Shown: positions 27,648 to 36,160 of the stretch, in pieces
How positions within the stretch are numbered: the first letter of the stretch is position 1
How the letters are laid out: every line of letters starts with the position of its first letter
NCBI RefSeq assembly: GCF_007995085.1
Contig: NZ_VOQS01000005.1
Coordinates: 124,001-188,000, forward strand
DNA: 64,000 bases
Source of the DNA: Paraburkholderia azotifigens
Lineage (GTDB): Bacteria; Pseudomonadota; Gammaproteobacteria; Burkholderiales; Burkholderiaceae
Direction of reading: 5' to 3'
The notes under the pieces: generated by a model
What the model saw: only the letters and a program-made list of their open reading frames with translations
The model's database searches: none
What the model was told of the DNA's origin: nothing
Made by a program: the position numbers and the translations under genes

Positions 27648-28919
27648 ATGAAAAGCAACATTACTCAAAAACAGGCATCCGTATATCTTTCCACGTACGC
27701 CGGCGGCGGTTCCGAGTCGCTGGACCCATTCATCGGAGACCCGTGTCTTGTTTGTGCGGCCGATTCTGACGCGTGGCTTGGCAAGGGAAGTTTCAGGGTC
27801 GGGGCGATTGACAATCCGAAGGCGCCCGTCCTGTTCGTTGAGAACAGGACGGGCGACAACAGATTTCACTACGTACTGATGGACCCGTCTGACCCCGCTT
27901 TGCGGCGTTCACTGGAGATTTGGATGCGTAAGCGCTGCTTCGTTGTGGTGGTGAGGGCAGCCGGAGGTGTTGCCGTCAGTGGCTGCAGTCTGGCGGACGA
28001 CGGTATTCAGATTATCGAGCGCCTGCTCAGCCAGAGTCAGAAACCAAAATCCAAAATGTACAAGCGATTTGTTCAGTCTGCGCTGGAGCATCAGGCGCTA
28101 GAACAATATGCGCGCACGCAGTTGCAGAAGGAGGTTGGCTTGACATGTACTCCAGCAGTCGAAGTCCAGGTTTTGACTAACGGAGCAATTCGCCGGAGTG
28201 ATGAGAGCGACCCGGCACACCCATTTGTTCGAGGCTCGTCAGGTAGCGAAGCGGGTTCGCCGCGGCAGCCAGGCGCTCAAACGTTGCGTCCTTTGGTACC
28301 CCTTGGAATGGTACATAAGGCTCGCGATTTCGCGGATATGTCCTCGTCGGCGGCAAAAATGAACCCAGAAGCGCCTGTCCTCACCGGTACCATTGACGTC
28401 AAGCGGTTCGTGGAAGCATCAAGGACGGACGGGTGCTTCGGCTTTGGAAATTTCAAAGTGGGCGACCGCCTGGTGCTGTCGTTTCGAATGCAATCGGGCT
28501 CGGCACAGGTTTACTGGCTCGCGGATTCCGCTGATCCGGAAGTCTGGCGAACGATTGACAACATGAAAAAATGTGGGGAAGTAGGGTTCATGTTGACTCA
28601 AGGCAAGGAAGCCGTATTCGTTCCGTGGAAGCTGGAAGGGCAGAGTGACGTGATTAGTACGTTCCGTGCAGGATGCCTGTCGCATCCTGATGGCTTGTCA
28701 GATGCGGCTGCATATCTGGCTGGTAGCGGATTTGTGGAGAAGCAGGCGACATCTGATGTTCCGGGTATTCCACTGAGTTACGTGCAGGTGAACCTGCTGT
28801 TTACACCGACAGCTGAGATGATAAATGACGCGTTGAGTGCGATTGCAGGTTCTGCTCCGGCACGCCACGATACGAGTGTCTTTCCGGACTTTGCAAGTGC
28901 GGGGCACACGCTCCACTAG
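27648..28919 (+). CDS. Family B hypothetical protein, internally duplicated
   Basis: The 423-residue protein contains two copies of the family B module. The N-terminal copy reads LGKGSFRVG, then FHYVLMDPSDPALRRSLE and CFVVVV. The C-terminal copy reads FGFGNFKVG, then VYWLADSADPEVWRTIDNM and EVGFML. The short protein at 17082 has one such module and is closest to the C-terminal copy. A linker of about 120 residues (SQSQKPKSKMYKRF...) joins them. No membrane helix, signal or catalytic motif is evident. It begins after the repeat-bearing AT-rich region and is followed by IS debris. The duplicated module suggests a ligand- or partner-binding fold rather than an enzyme; this is inference. Confidence 0.6.
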   Translation: MKSNITQKQASVYLSTYAGGGSESLDPFIGDPCLVCAADSDAWLGKGSFRVGAIDNPKAPVLFVENRTGDNRFHYVLMDPSDPALRRSLEIWMRKRCFVVVVRAAGGVAVSGCSLADDGIQIIERLLSQSQKPKSKMYKRFVQSALEHQALEQYARTQLQKEVGLTCTPAVEVQVLTNGAIRRSDESDPAHPFVRGSSGSEAGSPRQPGAQTLRPLVPLGMVHKARDFADMSSSAAKMNPEAPVLTGTIDVKRFVEASRTDGCFGFGNFKVGDRLVLSFRMQSGSAQVYWLADSADPEVWRTIDNMKKCGEVGFMLTQGKEAVFVPWKLEGQSDVISTFRAGCLSHPDGLSDAAAYLAGSGFVEKQATSDVPGIPLSYVQVNLLFTPTAEMINDALSAIAGSAPARHDTSVFPDFASAGHTLH

Positions 28920-29086
28920 CCGAAGGGGACGGTTAGGTCCGAGTGTGGTTGCAACGGAGATGGTGAAAAAGTCGGAACGTTGGGCTGTTCACCATTCCGG
29001 ATACTCTTGCTCGGACCTTCTGCAGCGTTCTCACGATATTGGTGAGGCGCGAACTACACGTCAATATTGGCCGGACTCGACCACTA

Positions 29087-29312
29087 GCAGGCTGTTGAAA
29101 AACACCTTGCCGGCTTGAGCACTTCGTTTCATTGAGTCGCTGCGCCGATTGGGTTGATATCGCTTTAGTGCTCGAAACCTTTCATTTCATTCAGGTGGAC
29201 ACAATGCCATTTCCGCGCCGCATGTTGCGCCTATGCCGCTTTCGCGGCGAGCGTGCGCATGCGAGTCAGGTTGTAAGCCGCCTGAGTCAACAGGAAGAGC
29301 TGGTCAACATGG
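29087..29312 (-). mobile_element. IS5-type element end with transposase C-terminal remnant
   Basis: An IS terminal sequence AGCAGGCTGTTGAAAAA lies at 29091-29107. About 120 bases further on, the minus strand encodes the last residues of an IS5-type transposase (LLTQAAYNLTRMRTLAAKAA, stop at 29231). The same end and C-terminus occur in the remnant near 59.4-60.1 kb. The rest of the element is gone. Between here and 29571 I see nothing coding. Confidence 0.65.
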
Positions 29313-29571
29313 CTGATTCGTCGATTTAAGTCTACGAGAGTCGATGCCGCAGCTTGTGCCCCCATCCGCAGCATTCGCCGGCAACTCAGAGAGGGCGGGG
29401 ATTTCCCCTGCTAGCACGCTTCACGCCGTTGCTGGTCGCTAATGTAGCGATGCCCCCCCGGAAACGCACCTGGTGAGCGTGCACGGTGCGGAAGTAAAGG
29501 GTAGAAGAAGCGCGAGGTCGCGTCGAGGACCGGAACCCCGACGCTTTGCTGCTTGCTGCTGGTTTGTAGCG

Positions 29572-30018
29572 TCACGGCTCTTTGGGCCCTGGCGGATGAA
29601 CTCCGCCGCCCTCCCAAACACCCGTTGCAAGCCAATACTCGTAGTGGAAAAGCCATTCGGCGGCCCATGGGATGTACGTTTCAGCAAACTTCATGTCGCG
29701 GCGCCACTCTCGGGCTTTTGGCCACCAGAGACAGAGCTTTGTCTTGGGGCGGTCGTACTTGTAGATATGAGGCGGCGGCTTCCCAGCATTTGATGCCACG
29801 ATGTCTGGAGAGATCACGTACATGTCGGGGAAACCGTTACGCCGGATCACCAGCAGACATTTGTATAGTTGCGAGAAAGGTGACGGGGCAATCTCGAAAC
29901 AATAGCGTAGCTCGACGCCACGAATCCGCGTGAGTTGGGCGCCCGGCAGGGCGAGGGCTTGCAGCTCACGCGCGTGGTGCTCCAAGGTCGGCATCGGAGC
30001 ATTGCGACGGGTCGTCAT
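29572..30018 (-). CDS. CBASS E2-like ubiquitin-conjugating-type protein (stand-alone Cap2-like)
   Basis: The 148-residue protein has the pattern of the E2-only proteins of short type II CBASS operons. Candidate catalytic Cys96 lies in KTKLCLWWP, followed by ETYIPWAAEWLFHYEYWLATG and W-x-GGG-x-HP near the end. In characterised systems such E2-like proteins form a thioester or conjugate with the C-terminus of the partner cyclase and raise its activity. The ATG overlaps the stop of the upstream cyclase gene (ATGA, 30015-30018), so the two are co-translated. No E1 or JAB protein is present, which fits the short type. Family assignment is by pattern recall. Confidence 0.75.
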   Translation of the reverse strand: MTTRRNAPMPTLEHHARELQALALPGAQLTRIRGVELRYCFEIAPSPFSQLYKCLLVIRRNGFPDMYVISPDIVASNAGKPPPHIYKYDRPKTKLCLWWPKAREWRRDMKFAETYIPWAAEWLFHYEYWLATGVWEGGGVHPPGPKEP

Positions 30019-31271
30019 GTCCCGAAAAAATTGTGCTTACGCGATTGAACTGTCACAGGCATGGCAGTCCCAGTAAAGAAAGTCGCCTTGCCTGCAGCGC
30101 GTTCTTTCTGTTGTTTCTCGAGAAGAGCTTTTTCGACGGCCTTCGCCGGGCGTTGCCCAAAAACTAGTCGAACCTCATCGATCACCGAATCGATGCCTTT
30201 ACGTTCTTCGATAACCGCGAGAATGCGCTCGATGTCGTCCACCAGCTTTGCGATCCATTGACGAAACGCTTGTTGGCGTTCCGTGGTGTTCATATCTTCC
30301 GCGAGGTTGCTGGCCGGCGCCGCCGGGTTGGGCAGTTCCCAGAATTCTTTCCGTCCGTCTGAAGTGCTCACGAACTTGGTAGGCATGGCTTCCACAACGT
30401 CCAGCAGCAGTTCGAGCGGCGTCGTGTGGAAAATGGGTGCCTTCTCGGCGTACGCATGAGCGGCAAGTGTCGTGATGAAAATCGACGATGGCGCGTAGTC
30501 TTGTACGCCGCTGCTGCCGCCGAAACTCACATTTCGATGGAGCTTCAGCACCTGCACGATGCGGCACAGCAACGGCTCGAACACCTCGTCGGGATCATTC
30601 AGCGGTACAATTTCCGCCGATTTTCTGACGGAATCAAACACTGCAGCTTCGATCGCCTGCAAATTGGCTGCTATCGCCGTTCTTTCCTTGAAAAATTTCG
30701 TGTAGCCGAGCGGGTTCGTGGATTCGAAGCGCGCAACCGACTTATCGGGAATCCGCGCATGCGTCGCGCCGTACGGATTGCTGTGCGCGGGGTCGTCGTC
30801 AATGACCGGAGCAATGTCTGCACACATTCCACCTGCGTAGCAGAGCGTGACGCAACGATCCCACTTCTTCAGTGTCAGGCCGTGCGTGTTTGCGTACTCT
30901 TCGAATGCGACCTGAAAGTGATTCAGCAGACGGGCCGGCCCGCGTTCATCGCCATATCGTCGGAGCGCGGCCGGTTCGAGGCGCGCAATCAGGTCGATAT
31001 CGAAGCCGTCGCGGGAATCATCTTTCGGACGGACCATCGTTCCCAGTTGACGTGAGCCGTGCGGATGGATCTGCTTGATCAACCCGTCGAACTCGACGCG
31101 CTGAGCCAGGAATTGTGCTGTGCTGTTATACGAGGACTCAATCTGTTCCAACTGTGTCGACGTCGGAATCTGCTGTTGCGCGATAGAGTCCAGTAGAAAA
31201 AAGAAATTATCGGACATCGCGCGGGACACGCCCGCCCGCCGCGCGGGTTTTGAGATGAGGTCTCGCTGCAT
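30015..31271 (-). CDS. CBASS CD-NTase (cGAS/DncV-like nucleotidyltransferase)
   Basis: The 418-residue cyclic-oligonucleotide synthase has the nucleotidyltransferase core HGSRQLGT (G72-S73), the metal-binding pair D91-I-D93 in FDIDLIARL, and the third acid D152 in CADIAPVIDDD. The C-terminus ends RKHNFFGT, and a glycine-type tail is what an E2 partner would be expected to engage. The start at 31271 is supported by GGGGA upstream; an alternative Met at 31217 lacks one. Upon phage infection such enzymes make a cyclic nucleotide that activates an effector. The effector is probably the S-4TM protein divergently encoded at 31481. The assignment to a cyclase clade is not attempted. Confidence 0.88.
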   Translation of the reverse strand: MQRDLISKPARRAGVSRAMSDNFFFLLDSIAQQQIPTSTQLEQIESSYNSTAQFLAQRVEFDGLIKQIHPHGSRQLGTMVRPKDDSRDGFDIDLIARLEPAALRRYGDERGPARLLNHFQVAFEEYANTHGLTLKKWDRCVTLCYAGGMCADIAPVIDDDPAHSNPYGATHARIPDKSVARFESTNPLGYTKFFKERTAIAANLQAIEAAVFDSVRKSAEIVPLNDPDEVFEPLLCRIVQVLKLHRNVSFGGSSGVQDYAPSSIFITTLAAHAYAEKAPIFHTTPLELLLDVVEAMPTKFVSTSDGRKEFWELPNPAAPASNLAEDMNTTERQQAFRQWIAKLVDDIERILAVIEERKGIDSVIDEVRLVFGQRPAKAVEKALLEKQQKERAAGKATFFTGTAMPVTVQSRKHNFFGT

Positions 31272-31480
31272 TGAATATCCCCGAAATCAGACTGGCGCTA
31301 TCGCATGTGTATTTCGATAGCGTACACTATATCTTGTGTCGATGAATAATATGATGGCAAGTATAGTGGTTTTATGCGCGAACCGGTAAAATTGCGCATC
31401 GGGAATTCATGAATGATTAAGCGTTCGCCTAAGATGCTCGTGATGACTGGGTGCGCTACAAACGGTACGGAACGTTAGTT
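31272..31480. promoter_or_regulatory. Divergent promoter region of the CBASS locus
   Basis: This AT-rich 209-base region between the minus-strand cyclase and the plus-strand pore effector contains the inverted repeat GCTATCG (31297-31303) / CGATAGC (31315-31321), 25 bases upstream of the cyclase start. It may be an operator giving coordinated control of synthase and effector. Exact promoters are not assigned. Confidence 0.4.
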
Positions 31481-32392
31481 ATGGGAATTGCGACACGTCA
31501 GAATGCCGCGGATATGCTGCGGCTGCAAAAGGCTCGCCGTGTTCTTTACGGCCAGGTCAAGACCCTGCAAGGGTGGATAATCGGAGTGACGTTGCTGCTG
31601 CCAGTCGCCAGTGCGACGGCCGCCGCACTGCGGCCTGAGTGTCGGCCGTACGTAGCCATTGCCGCGCTGCTGCTGGTGGTGCTCGACGCCAGCTTTTTCG
31701 ATCGGTGGGTGAAGCGCAGCCTCAATGAGGGCGCCAAGCTTCAGGAAGAGTTTGACTGCTCGGTTTATGAACTCGGCCGCAACAAATTCGTCACGGGTGG
31801 CAAAGTTGACGCGGAAGATGTCGCGAAGTACGCACGGAGACCGTTGAAAGCGAGAATCGAAAGGACGTTCCGCGATTGGTATTCGCCAAGCGTTGATGAG
31901 ATTCCACTGTCCGCCGGACGGGTCGTGTGCCAGCGTTCCAATCTTCGGTTCGATATCAGCCAACGACGGCAATACAGTTCGTTACTCACAGGCGCGATCG
32001 TTGCGATTGTCGTGAGCACGATCTTGCTCGCCTTGTATTTGCAACTTGCACTTCCTGATGCGGTATTAACATTTGGTGCACCACTAACGCCGATCGTGAA
32101 CTGGTTACTTCGCGAGCGTAATCGTCACGTCGATACTACGACGACTGTGGAACGCCTGAAAGGTGAATCGGAAAAACTGTGGGATGAGATATTGAGGTCG
32201 GCCGATGACGTCTCATTCGAGAGCAAGACACGAGAGTTGCAGGATGCGATTTTCAACTTTCGCGCGACCAGTCCGCTAGTCTTTGATTGGGTCTACGGTT
32301 TATTGCGTACCGGCTTGGAGTCCGACATGTTGGAAGGCGCGCATGCATGGGTAGATGAGTACAAGAAGGCGAGGGCGGTGAAAGTAGTCTGA
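31481..32392 (+). CDS. S-4TM family putative pore-forming effector (CBASS)
   Basis: The 304-residue protein has two pairs of membrane helices: WIIGVTLLLPVASATAAAL and YVAIAALLLVVLDASFF, then a cytosolic stretch with RTFRDWYSPSVDEIPLSAGRVVCQRSN, then LLTGAIVAIVVSTILLALYL and a fourth in VLTFGAPLTPIVNWLL. This layout and the W-Y-S-x-x-V-D-x-[IL]-P segment are typical of the S-4TM family found next to bacterial cyclic-oligonucleotide synthases. It is thought to permeabilise the inner membrane when the signal binds. The start is taken at the in-frame ATG 31481. It is flanked by two different cyclases, and AGS-C-type cyclases are the more usual partner of S-4TM. Confidence 0.8.
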   Translation: MGIATRQNAADMLRLQKARRVLYGQVKTLQGWIIGVTLLLPVASATAAALRPECRPYVAIAALLLVVLDASFFDRWVKRSLNEGAKLQEEFDCSVYELGRNKFVTGGKVDAEDVAKYARRPLKARIERTFRDWYSPSVDEIPLSAGRVVCQRSNLRFDISQRRQYSSLLTGAIVAIVVSTILLALYLQLALPDAVLTFGAPLTPIVNWLLRERNRHVDTTTTVERLKGESEKLWDEILRSADDVSFESKTRELQDAIFNFRATSPLVFDWVYGLLRTGLESDMLEGAHAWVDEYKKARAVKVV

Positions 32393-32473
32393 TTTGCCTG
32401 GTTTTGCGGATTGTTCGAGAATCCCTTTTTATCCGCCCGTATCTACAGTCAGTATCGTTCGTCGTTGGTTATC

Positions 32474-33016
32474 ATGCGTGGCACCGTTGTGGACAAAGGA
32501 AGAGACTCATTGGAACAACTTGCAAGGACGAAGAGGTATCTCAAGAGAGTAGAAGATATCTATGCAGGTATCTTTTCTTCATCGGGTCATGACGCGGAGG
32601 CTTACGATGATGACGTGATTTCGTTCTTCATTCATTGCTACCACGTCAGGGACTGGATCATTCACCTTAACGATATCGGCATCACCGCACGACAGGTGGA
32701 CTCATACATAGACAGTCATCAAGCGCTGCGTATTTGTGCGGATCTGGCAAACGGATCCAAGCATTGCATATTGACACGGTCCTTGCGAACTGCTCGCCAG
32801 CCGCTGATCGCAGGACGAGAGAGGAATACTTCCTTCTGGCTTGTTGGCGATGGAGGTCGAGGTGGAGAGGTGATGCAGTCCAAGTATACGGTTGTGAGCG
32901 GCCCCGAGCATTTCGATGCCCTCGAGCTGGCCGCGGAGTGCGTTCAGCTATGGGAAACATATATACGAAACTTTGCGCGAAGCATTTCTGAGATTCAGGC
33001 AAACACCTCGCGATAA
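32474..33016 (+). CDS. HEPN-like hypothetical protein
   Basis: This is a helical protein of about 180 residues with DDDVISFFIHCYHVRDWIIHL followed by LRICADLANGSKH. A similar paired-helix pattern, including a polar H-x-x-R-D-W and a C-x-x-L-x-N-G-x-K-H motif, is seen in proteins related to the HEPN superfamily, common in defence islands. The frame extends to a TTG at 32411; ATG 32474 is the safer start. It lies about 80 bases behind the S-4TM gene on the same strand, so the two are probably co-transcribed. It might be a second effector or an immunity-type regulator; this is inference. Confidence 0.5.
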   Translation: MRGTVVDKGRDSLEQLARTKRYLKRVEDIYAGIFSSSGHDAEAYDDDVISFFIHCYHVRDWIIHLNDIGITARQVDSYIDSHQALRICADLANGSKHCILTRSLRTARQPLIAGRERNTSFWLVGDGGRGGEVMQSKYTVVSGPEHFDALELAAECVQLWETYIRNFARSISEIQANTSR

Positions 33017-33098
33017 TGCGATCTCGAATCCCATAAAGAAAAACGAATCTGAGATTGCCGTACCGCGACTTGACGTCGAGCCCATTCTTGAACAAGGA

Positions 33099-33368
33099 TC
33101 ACGGTTCGATGTAACTTCGCCAACCCGGGAATCGGTCAAGAAAGTCGTTGGGTGTTTCGAAACCGACCAAGGCCAGTGATTTCCCATTGGTTGTTTTGGG
33201 GAAATCTGGAAACAGCACCTCTTGGGTTTTGAAGCCAAGCGCCGTTTCCACATCGCGTTTCAACACAATACGCTCATCTGTATCGACACGAAACTTTAAA
33301 AACATGCGGGGTCTCCCGTCTACGCGCAAAGATAAGATACCATTCCTGTGCATGTGCAGTCGGATCAT
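33099..33368 (-). CDS. Small hypothetical protein behind the AGS-C cyclase
   Basis: The 89-residue basic protein begins MIRLHMHRNGILSLRVDGRPRMFLKF and continues with a LFPDFPKTTNGKSLALVGFETPNDF segment. The ATG overlaps the stop of the cyclase's C-terminal frame (ATGA at 33365-33368), so it is translationally coupled to that gene. No domain is recognised. Small coupled partners in CBASS loci are not all characterised, so it may be an accessory factor. Confidence 0.5.
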   Translation of the reverse strand: MIRLHMHRNGILSLRVDGRPRMFLKFRVDTDERIVLKRDVETALGFKTQEVLFPDFPKTTNGKSLALVGFETPNDFLDRFPGWRSYIEP

Positions 33369-34800
33369 CCGATAACGACATAGAACGGTTCTGACTTGCC
33401 GTACAGCCTTCCGTCGCTTTTTCCAACCAAAAATGCCTCAACGAAGTGAACGCCTCGATAGGACAGACCTTCCGTCCTCGAAAAACCTGAGTCGCTGGGA
33501 TAGAAATCACCTCGCAGCGAGTTCGCATTGTAAGCTTCTCGGTCGGTGTTTGTGACTCGCCATTCGACCTTGTAGCTGCTCGGAAAAGGCGCACCGACGT
33601 TGTTCGTCGCGGTGAACCGGACTGCGCGACCAGGCTGCAACGGGTCGAGCGACTCGACCGCCCGAAGATACGCCCCCGTGTGGAGGTCAACAGATCGGCC
33701 GTGATTTTGACGGTGAGTTGCTGCGTCGCCGAACGCCATTTGGGTCGACGAACATATGGCAAGCGCGTTATACGTGCCGGTAGGGCTGCGCGACCTTTCT
33801 GCCTGATCAGATCAACAAGATCGCGGAACTGCCCGAAAAGCGCGACAGTATTGCTTCCAGCGACAACGGATTCGCTGATGCGCGAGGATTCCTTGGCTTC
33901 GCTGGCGGCAAACTCATCTCCGAAGACTCGCTGCCACTTGCCGATCGATTCATCGCGATCGGTCTCGTCGTATGCGTCGTCAATCCAACCGCGATAGAGA
34001 TTAATCTTGTCGCGAAAGTTCGAGTACCGCGTTTGGTCCCAGACACGGCTCTGGACCTCCGAAGAGAGTACAGGGTTCAAAACTGTAGGCACGGACTGGT
34101 GCCACTGCAGCCAGTCGTCAAGGCGGCCCATCACGGTCTTCAGGCAGGTAGGCGTGTCTGCAAACGCGGCACTATCTTTGTCCGTGTCGTAGATAAGAGA
34201 GCCAACGAGCGTCGTGAAAAGAAACGATGGACATGTGAAGTTCGATTTGATATCTCGCAGATACTTCAGCAGTCGTGTGACCTTTTTGAGATCGTTGCCG
34301 CCGGCGATGGCGTTGCGGCCCGTTACCCAGTCGGTGTACGCCAGTGGCGCTGACGTCTCGAACGCGTTCGAAATGCGGTTGCAGACTTCGTACGTATCCG
34401 GAAAGAGCCGACCCTTGACGCACGGGGCGATGTCAATGCGACGATCGCCCGCATATTCAATGGTTACGCAGTGCGAGTAGCGACGCACCTTATCCTTGTA
34501 GATGTGGTGAGCGTCAAACATTCCACCTAGCTTGTTAACGTAATCTTTCGCTTCCCAACCAGCCACAGATTCAACGATAACCAGCAGGTCGGCGTCGAAT
34601 TCGTCTCCCGAAACCGGCTTGATGATAGTTCCGTGATCCCATGAACCGTGGGCGGCGAAGCTCAAAATTCTAGGACTCCAGTCAGAACCCTTGATAGCTG
34701 TCTTGACTGCATCAACACTGGTTGTGAGCAGGTCGATCCGGGTTTTGTTGAGGTTGACTTCCTCGTCGAGGAAAGTTTTGAATTGATCTACGAGCCTCAT
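33365..34800 (-). pseudogene. Second CD-NTase with AGS-C-like sensor, frameshifted
   Basis: The N-terminal 360 residues are a clear nucleotidyltransferase: HGSWDHGT (G52-S53), D69 and D71 in DEFDADLLV, and D123 in RRIDIAPCV. After RPKWRSATQQLTVKITADL the frame turns into Arg/Ser-rich nonsense. The continuing sequence is in the -1 frame, LHTGAYLRAVESLDPLQPG, with VRFTATNNV, YKVEWRVTNTDREA and FVEAFLVG, matching the AGS-C sensor domain placed behind many such cyclases. One base appears to be missing between about 33670 and 33700. As sequenced it would make a protein without its sensor. It converges with the HEPN-like gene. Its usual effector type, S-4TM, is present at 31481. Confidence 0.78.
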
Positions 34801-35392
34801 GGCTTATGTCCTCTTCGCATCTTCTTTTTCGCTGTCACCAACAGGCATACGGCCGCCTATGCGCAGCACCTCGTTCGCCGCCCGCTGGCACGCTCGCGGA
34901 ATTTGGGGTGAAGGTTCGGATATCAAGATCCATAGGTCTACGTTCGTTACGCAGTAACAACCTGCGAAACGACTCGCGTTCGGAGAAGGATCGGGGCGCG
35001 ACACCAGTCCCAGTCGCGCAGAGCTAGTAGTTCACGGCAGAGTCAGAAGCTCGCGAGCGTTCCGGGGACGAAGGTCGACAACTGGTGAGAGTATCCGGGA
35101 GTGGACGGCTCTTGTGGCACGCGACGCATTGATGTCGCGAAGTCCCACCACAGCGACTGGAATGGGTAGCGCAGATAAAACCATCGCACACACAGAGAGC
35201 AGCCACCGACGTCGGAAGCTCGCTATCACGCGTCAGTGTGGTAGAAGCAGAGTGGCAGAGACTGCATACGCGCGGTTAAATGTTCCGTAGTTGCGGCCTT
35301 CAAATATGCTGGGCGGGACTTGAAGGAGGCCTTGCTAAAGAAGTCGGTGATCGTGTCGATATCCAAGGTTATCTCCGATACATCGACGGACC
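34801..35392. other. Intergenic region upstream of the second cyclase
   Basis: No supportable gene is present in this 592-base region between the minus-strand cyclase and the plus-strand 35393 gene. It contains the degenerate palindrome TTCGTTAC-GCA-GTAAC (34944-34958), which shares its core with the perfect palindrome at 678-704. Divergent promoters are expected here. Confidence 0.35.
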
Positions 35393-36160
35393 ATGCAAGA
35401 AGCGCGACATCCTTTCACCGGTAAACCCATCACCGCAGAGCAATATTTTCTTGAGTTTGGCCGTCCAGTGGCGTCCTCGTCAGCGGTCGACAACCGTCCG
35501 CGAGCGAAATGCCCGTTCTGTCCGCAGCGGATGTCTGTAGTCGGTGCTGCGAAGGGAGGGCACTTTGCGCATCTTCCCAAATCGCTTTGGTGCCCTAGCA
35601 AAGAGAAGACTGCCGAGCCGTACTTGAAGCTTACTCCGACTGAACCAGATGACGAGGCTGCGGCGCGCCTGAAAGCGGATTTCCGTGAGACTTGGCCGCT
35701 GCACTACGCGCGACTGGAAGAGATTGCGCCAGGCTTTTCTCACAGAGAATTTATCGTATTGCTGTCGCGGGCCAACCAATTGAACATCTGGGCTTACAAA
35801 GACCTGCAACTTCAGCATTTGCCCTATATTTTACCGCTTTTGGCGGATTTTTCTCCCGCAACCGGTCGGCAGTTGCGCAACGATGCCAACGCGAATGTGC
35901 CCGTCCGAAGGCTATGGCTACGCTTCATGTATAGCTCAGAGGTGCGTCGTGCCGAGGATTTATGGATTCATCCAAGCGGAAAGGTAGAGTTTTTTCGTGT
36001 TAGCTATCGCCCGCCGGCGCGATCGGCGCCACGCCCCAAGGACATTCTGAAAAGCGTCGAAATTGAGCGTACCGATGCATTCCTGTCTGCGACCCCGCGG
36101 CTTCTCCCGGGATTTGTGATTGCCGAGATAGAAAAGTGGCTCGATCTTCACATGGACTGA
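35393..36160 (+). CDS. Hypothetical protein with CoiA-like zinc-ribbon N-terminus
   Basis: The 255-residue protein has an N-terminal Cys/His cluster CPFCPQRM, then GGHFAHLPKSLWCP. The C-x-x-C ... H-F-A-H ... C-P spacing resembles the zinc-ribbon part of competence protein CoiA and related nuclease families. The remainder (LRADFRETWPLHYARLEEIAPGF-like stretch, then LLSRANQLNIWAYKDL and a C-terminal WLDLHMD) is not recognised, and I do not see a PD-(D/E)XK core clearly. The gene overlaps the convergent 36148 frame by a few bases. Location in a defence island suggests nucleic-acid handling; this is inference. Confidence 0.5.
   Translation: MQEARHPFTGKPITAEQYFLEFGRPVASSSAVDNRPRAKCPFCPQRMSVVGAAKGGHFAHLPKSLWCPSKEKTAEPYLKLTPTEPDDEAAARLKADFRETWPLHYARLEEIAPGFSHREFIVLLSRANQLNIWAYKDLQLQHLPYILPLLADFSPATGRQLRNDANANVPVRRLWLRFMYSSEVRRAEDLWIHPSGKVEFFRVSYRPPARSAPRPKDILKSVEIERTDAFLSATPRLLPGFVIAEIEKWLDLHMD

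Noticed and set aside
35024..35229. Small minus-strand Cys-rich frames
   Set aside because: Two overlapping frames of equal quality, no ribosome site and no family; more likely chance.
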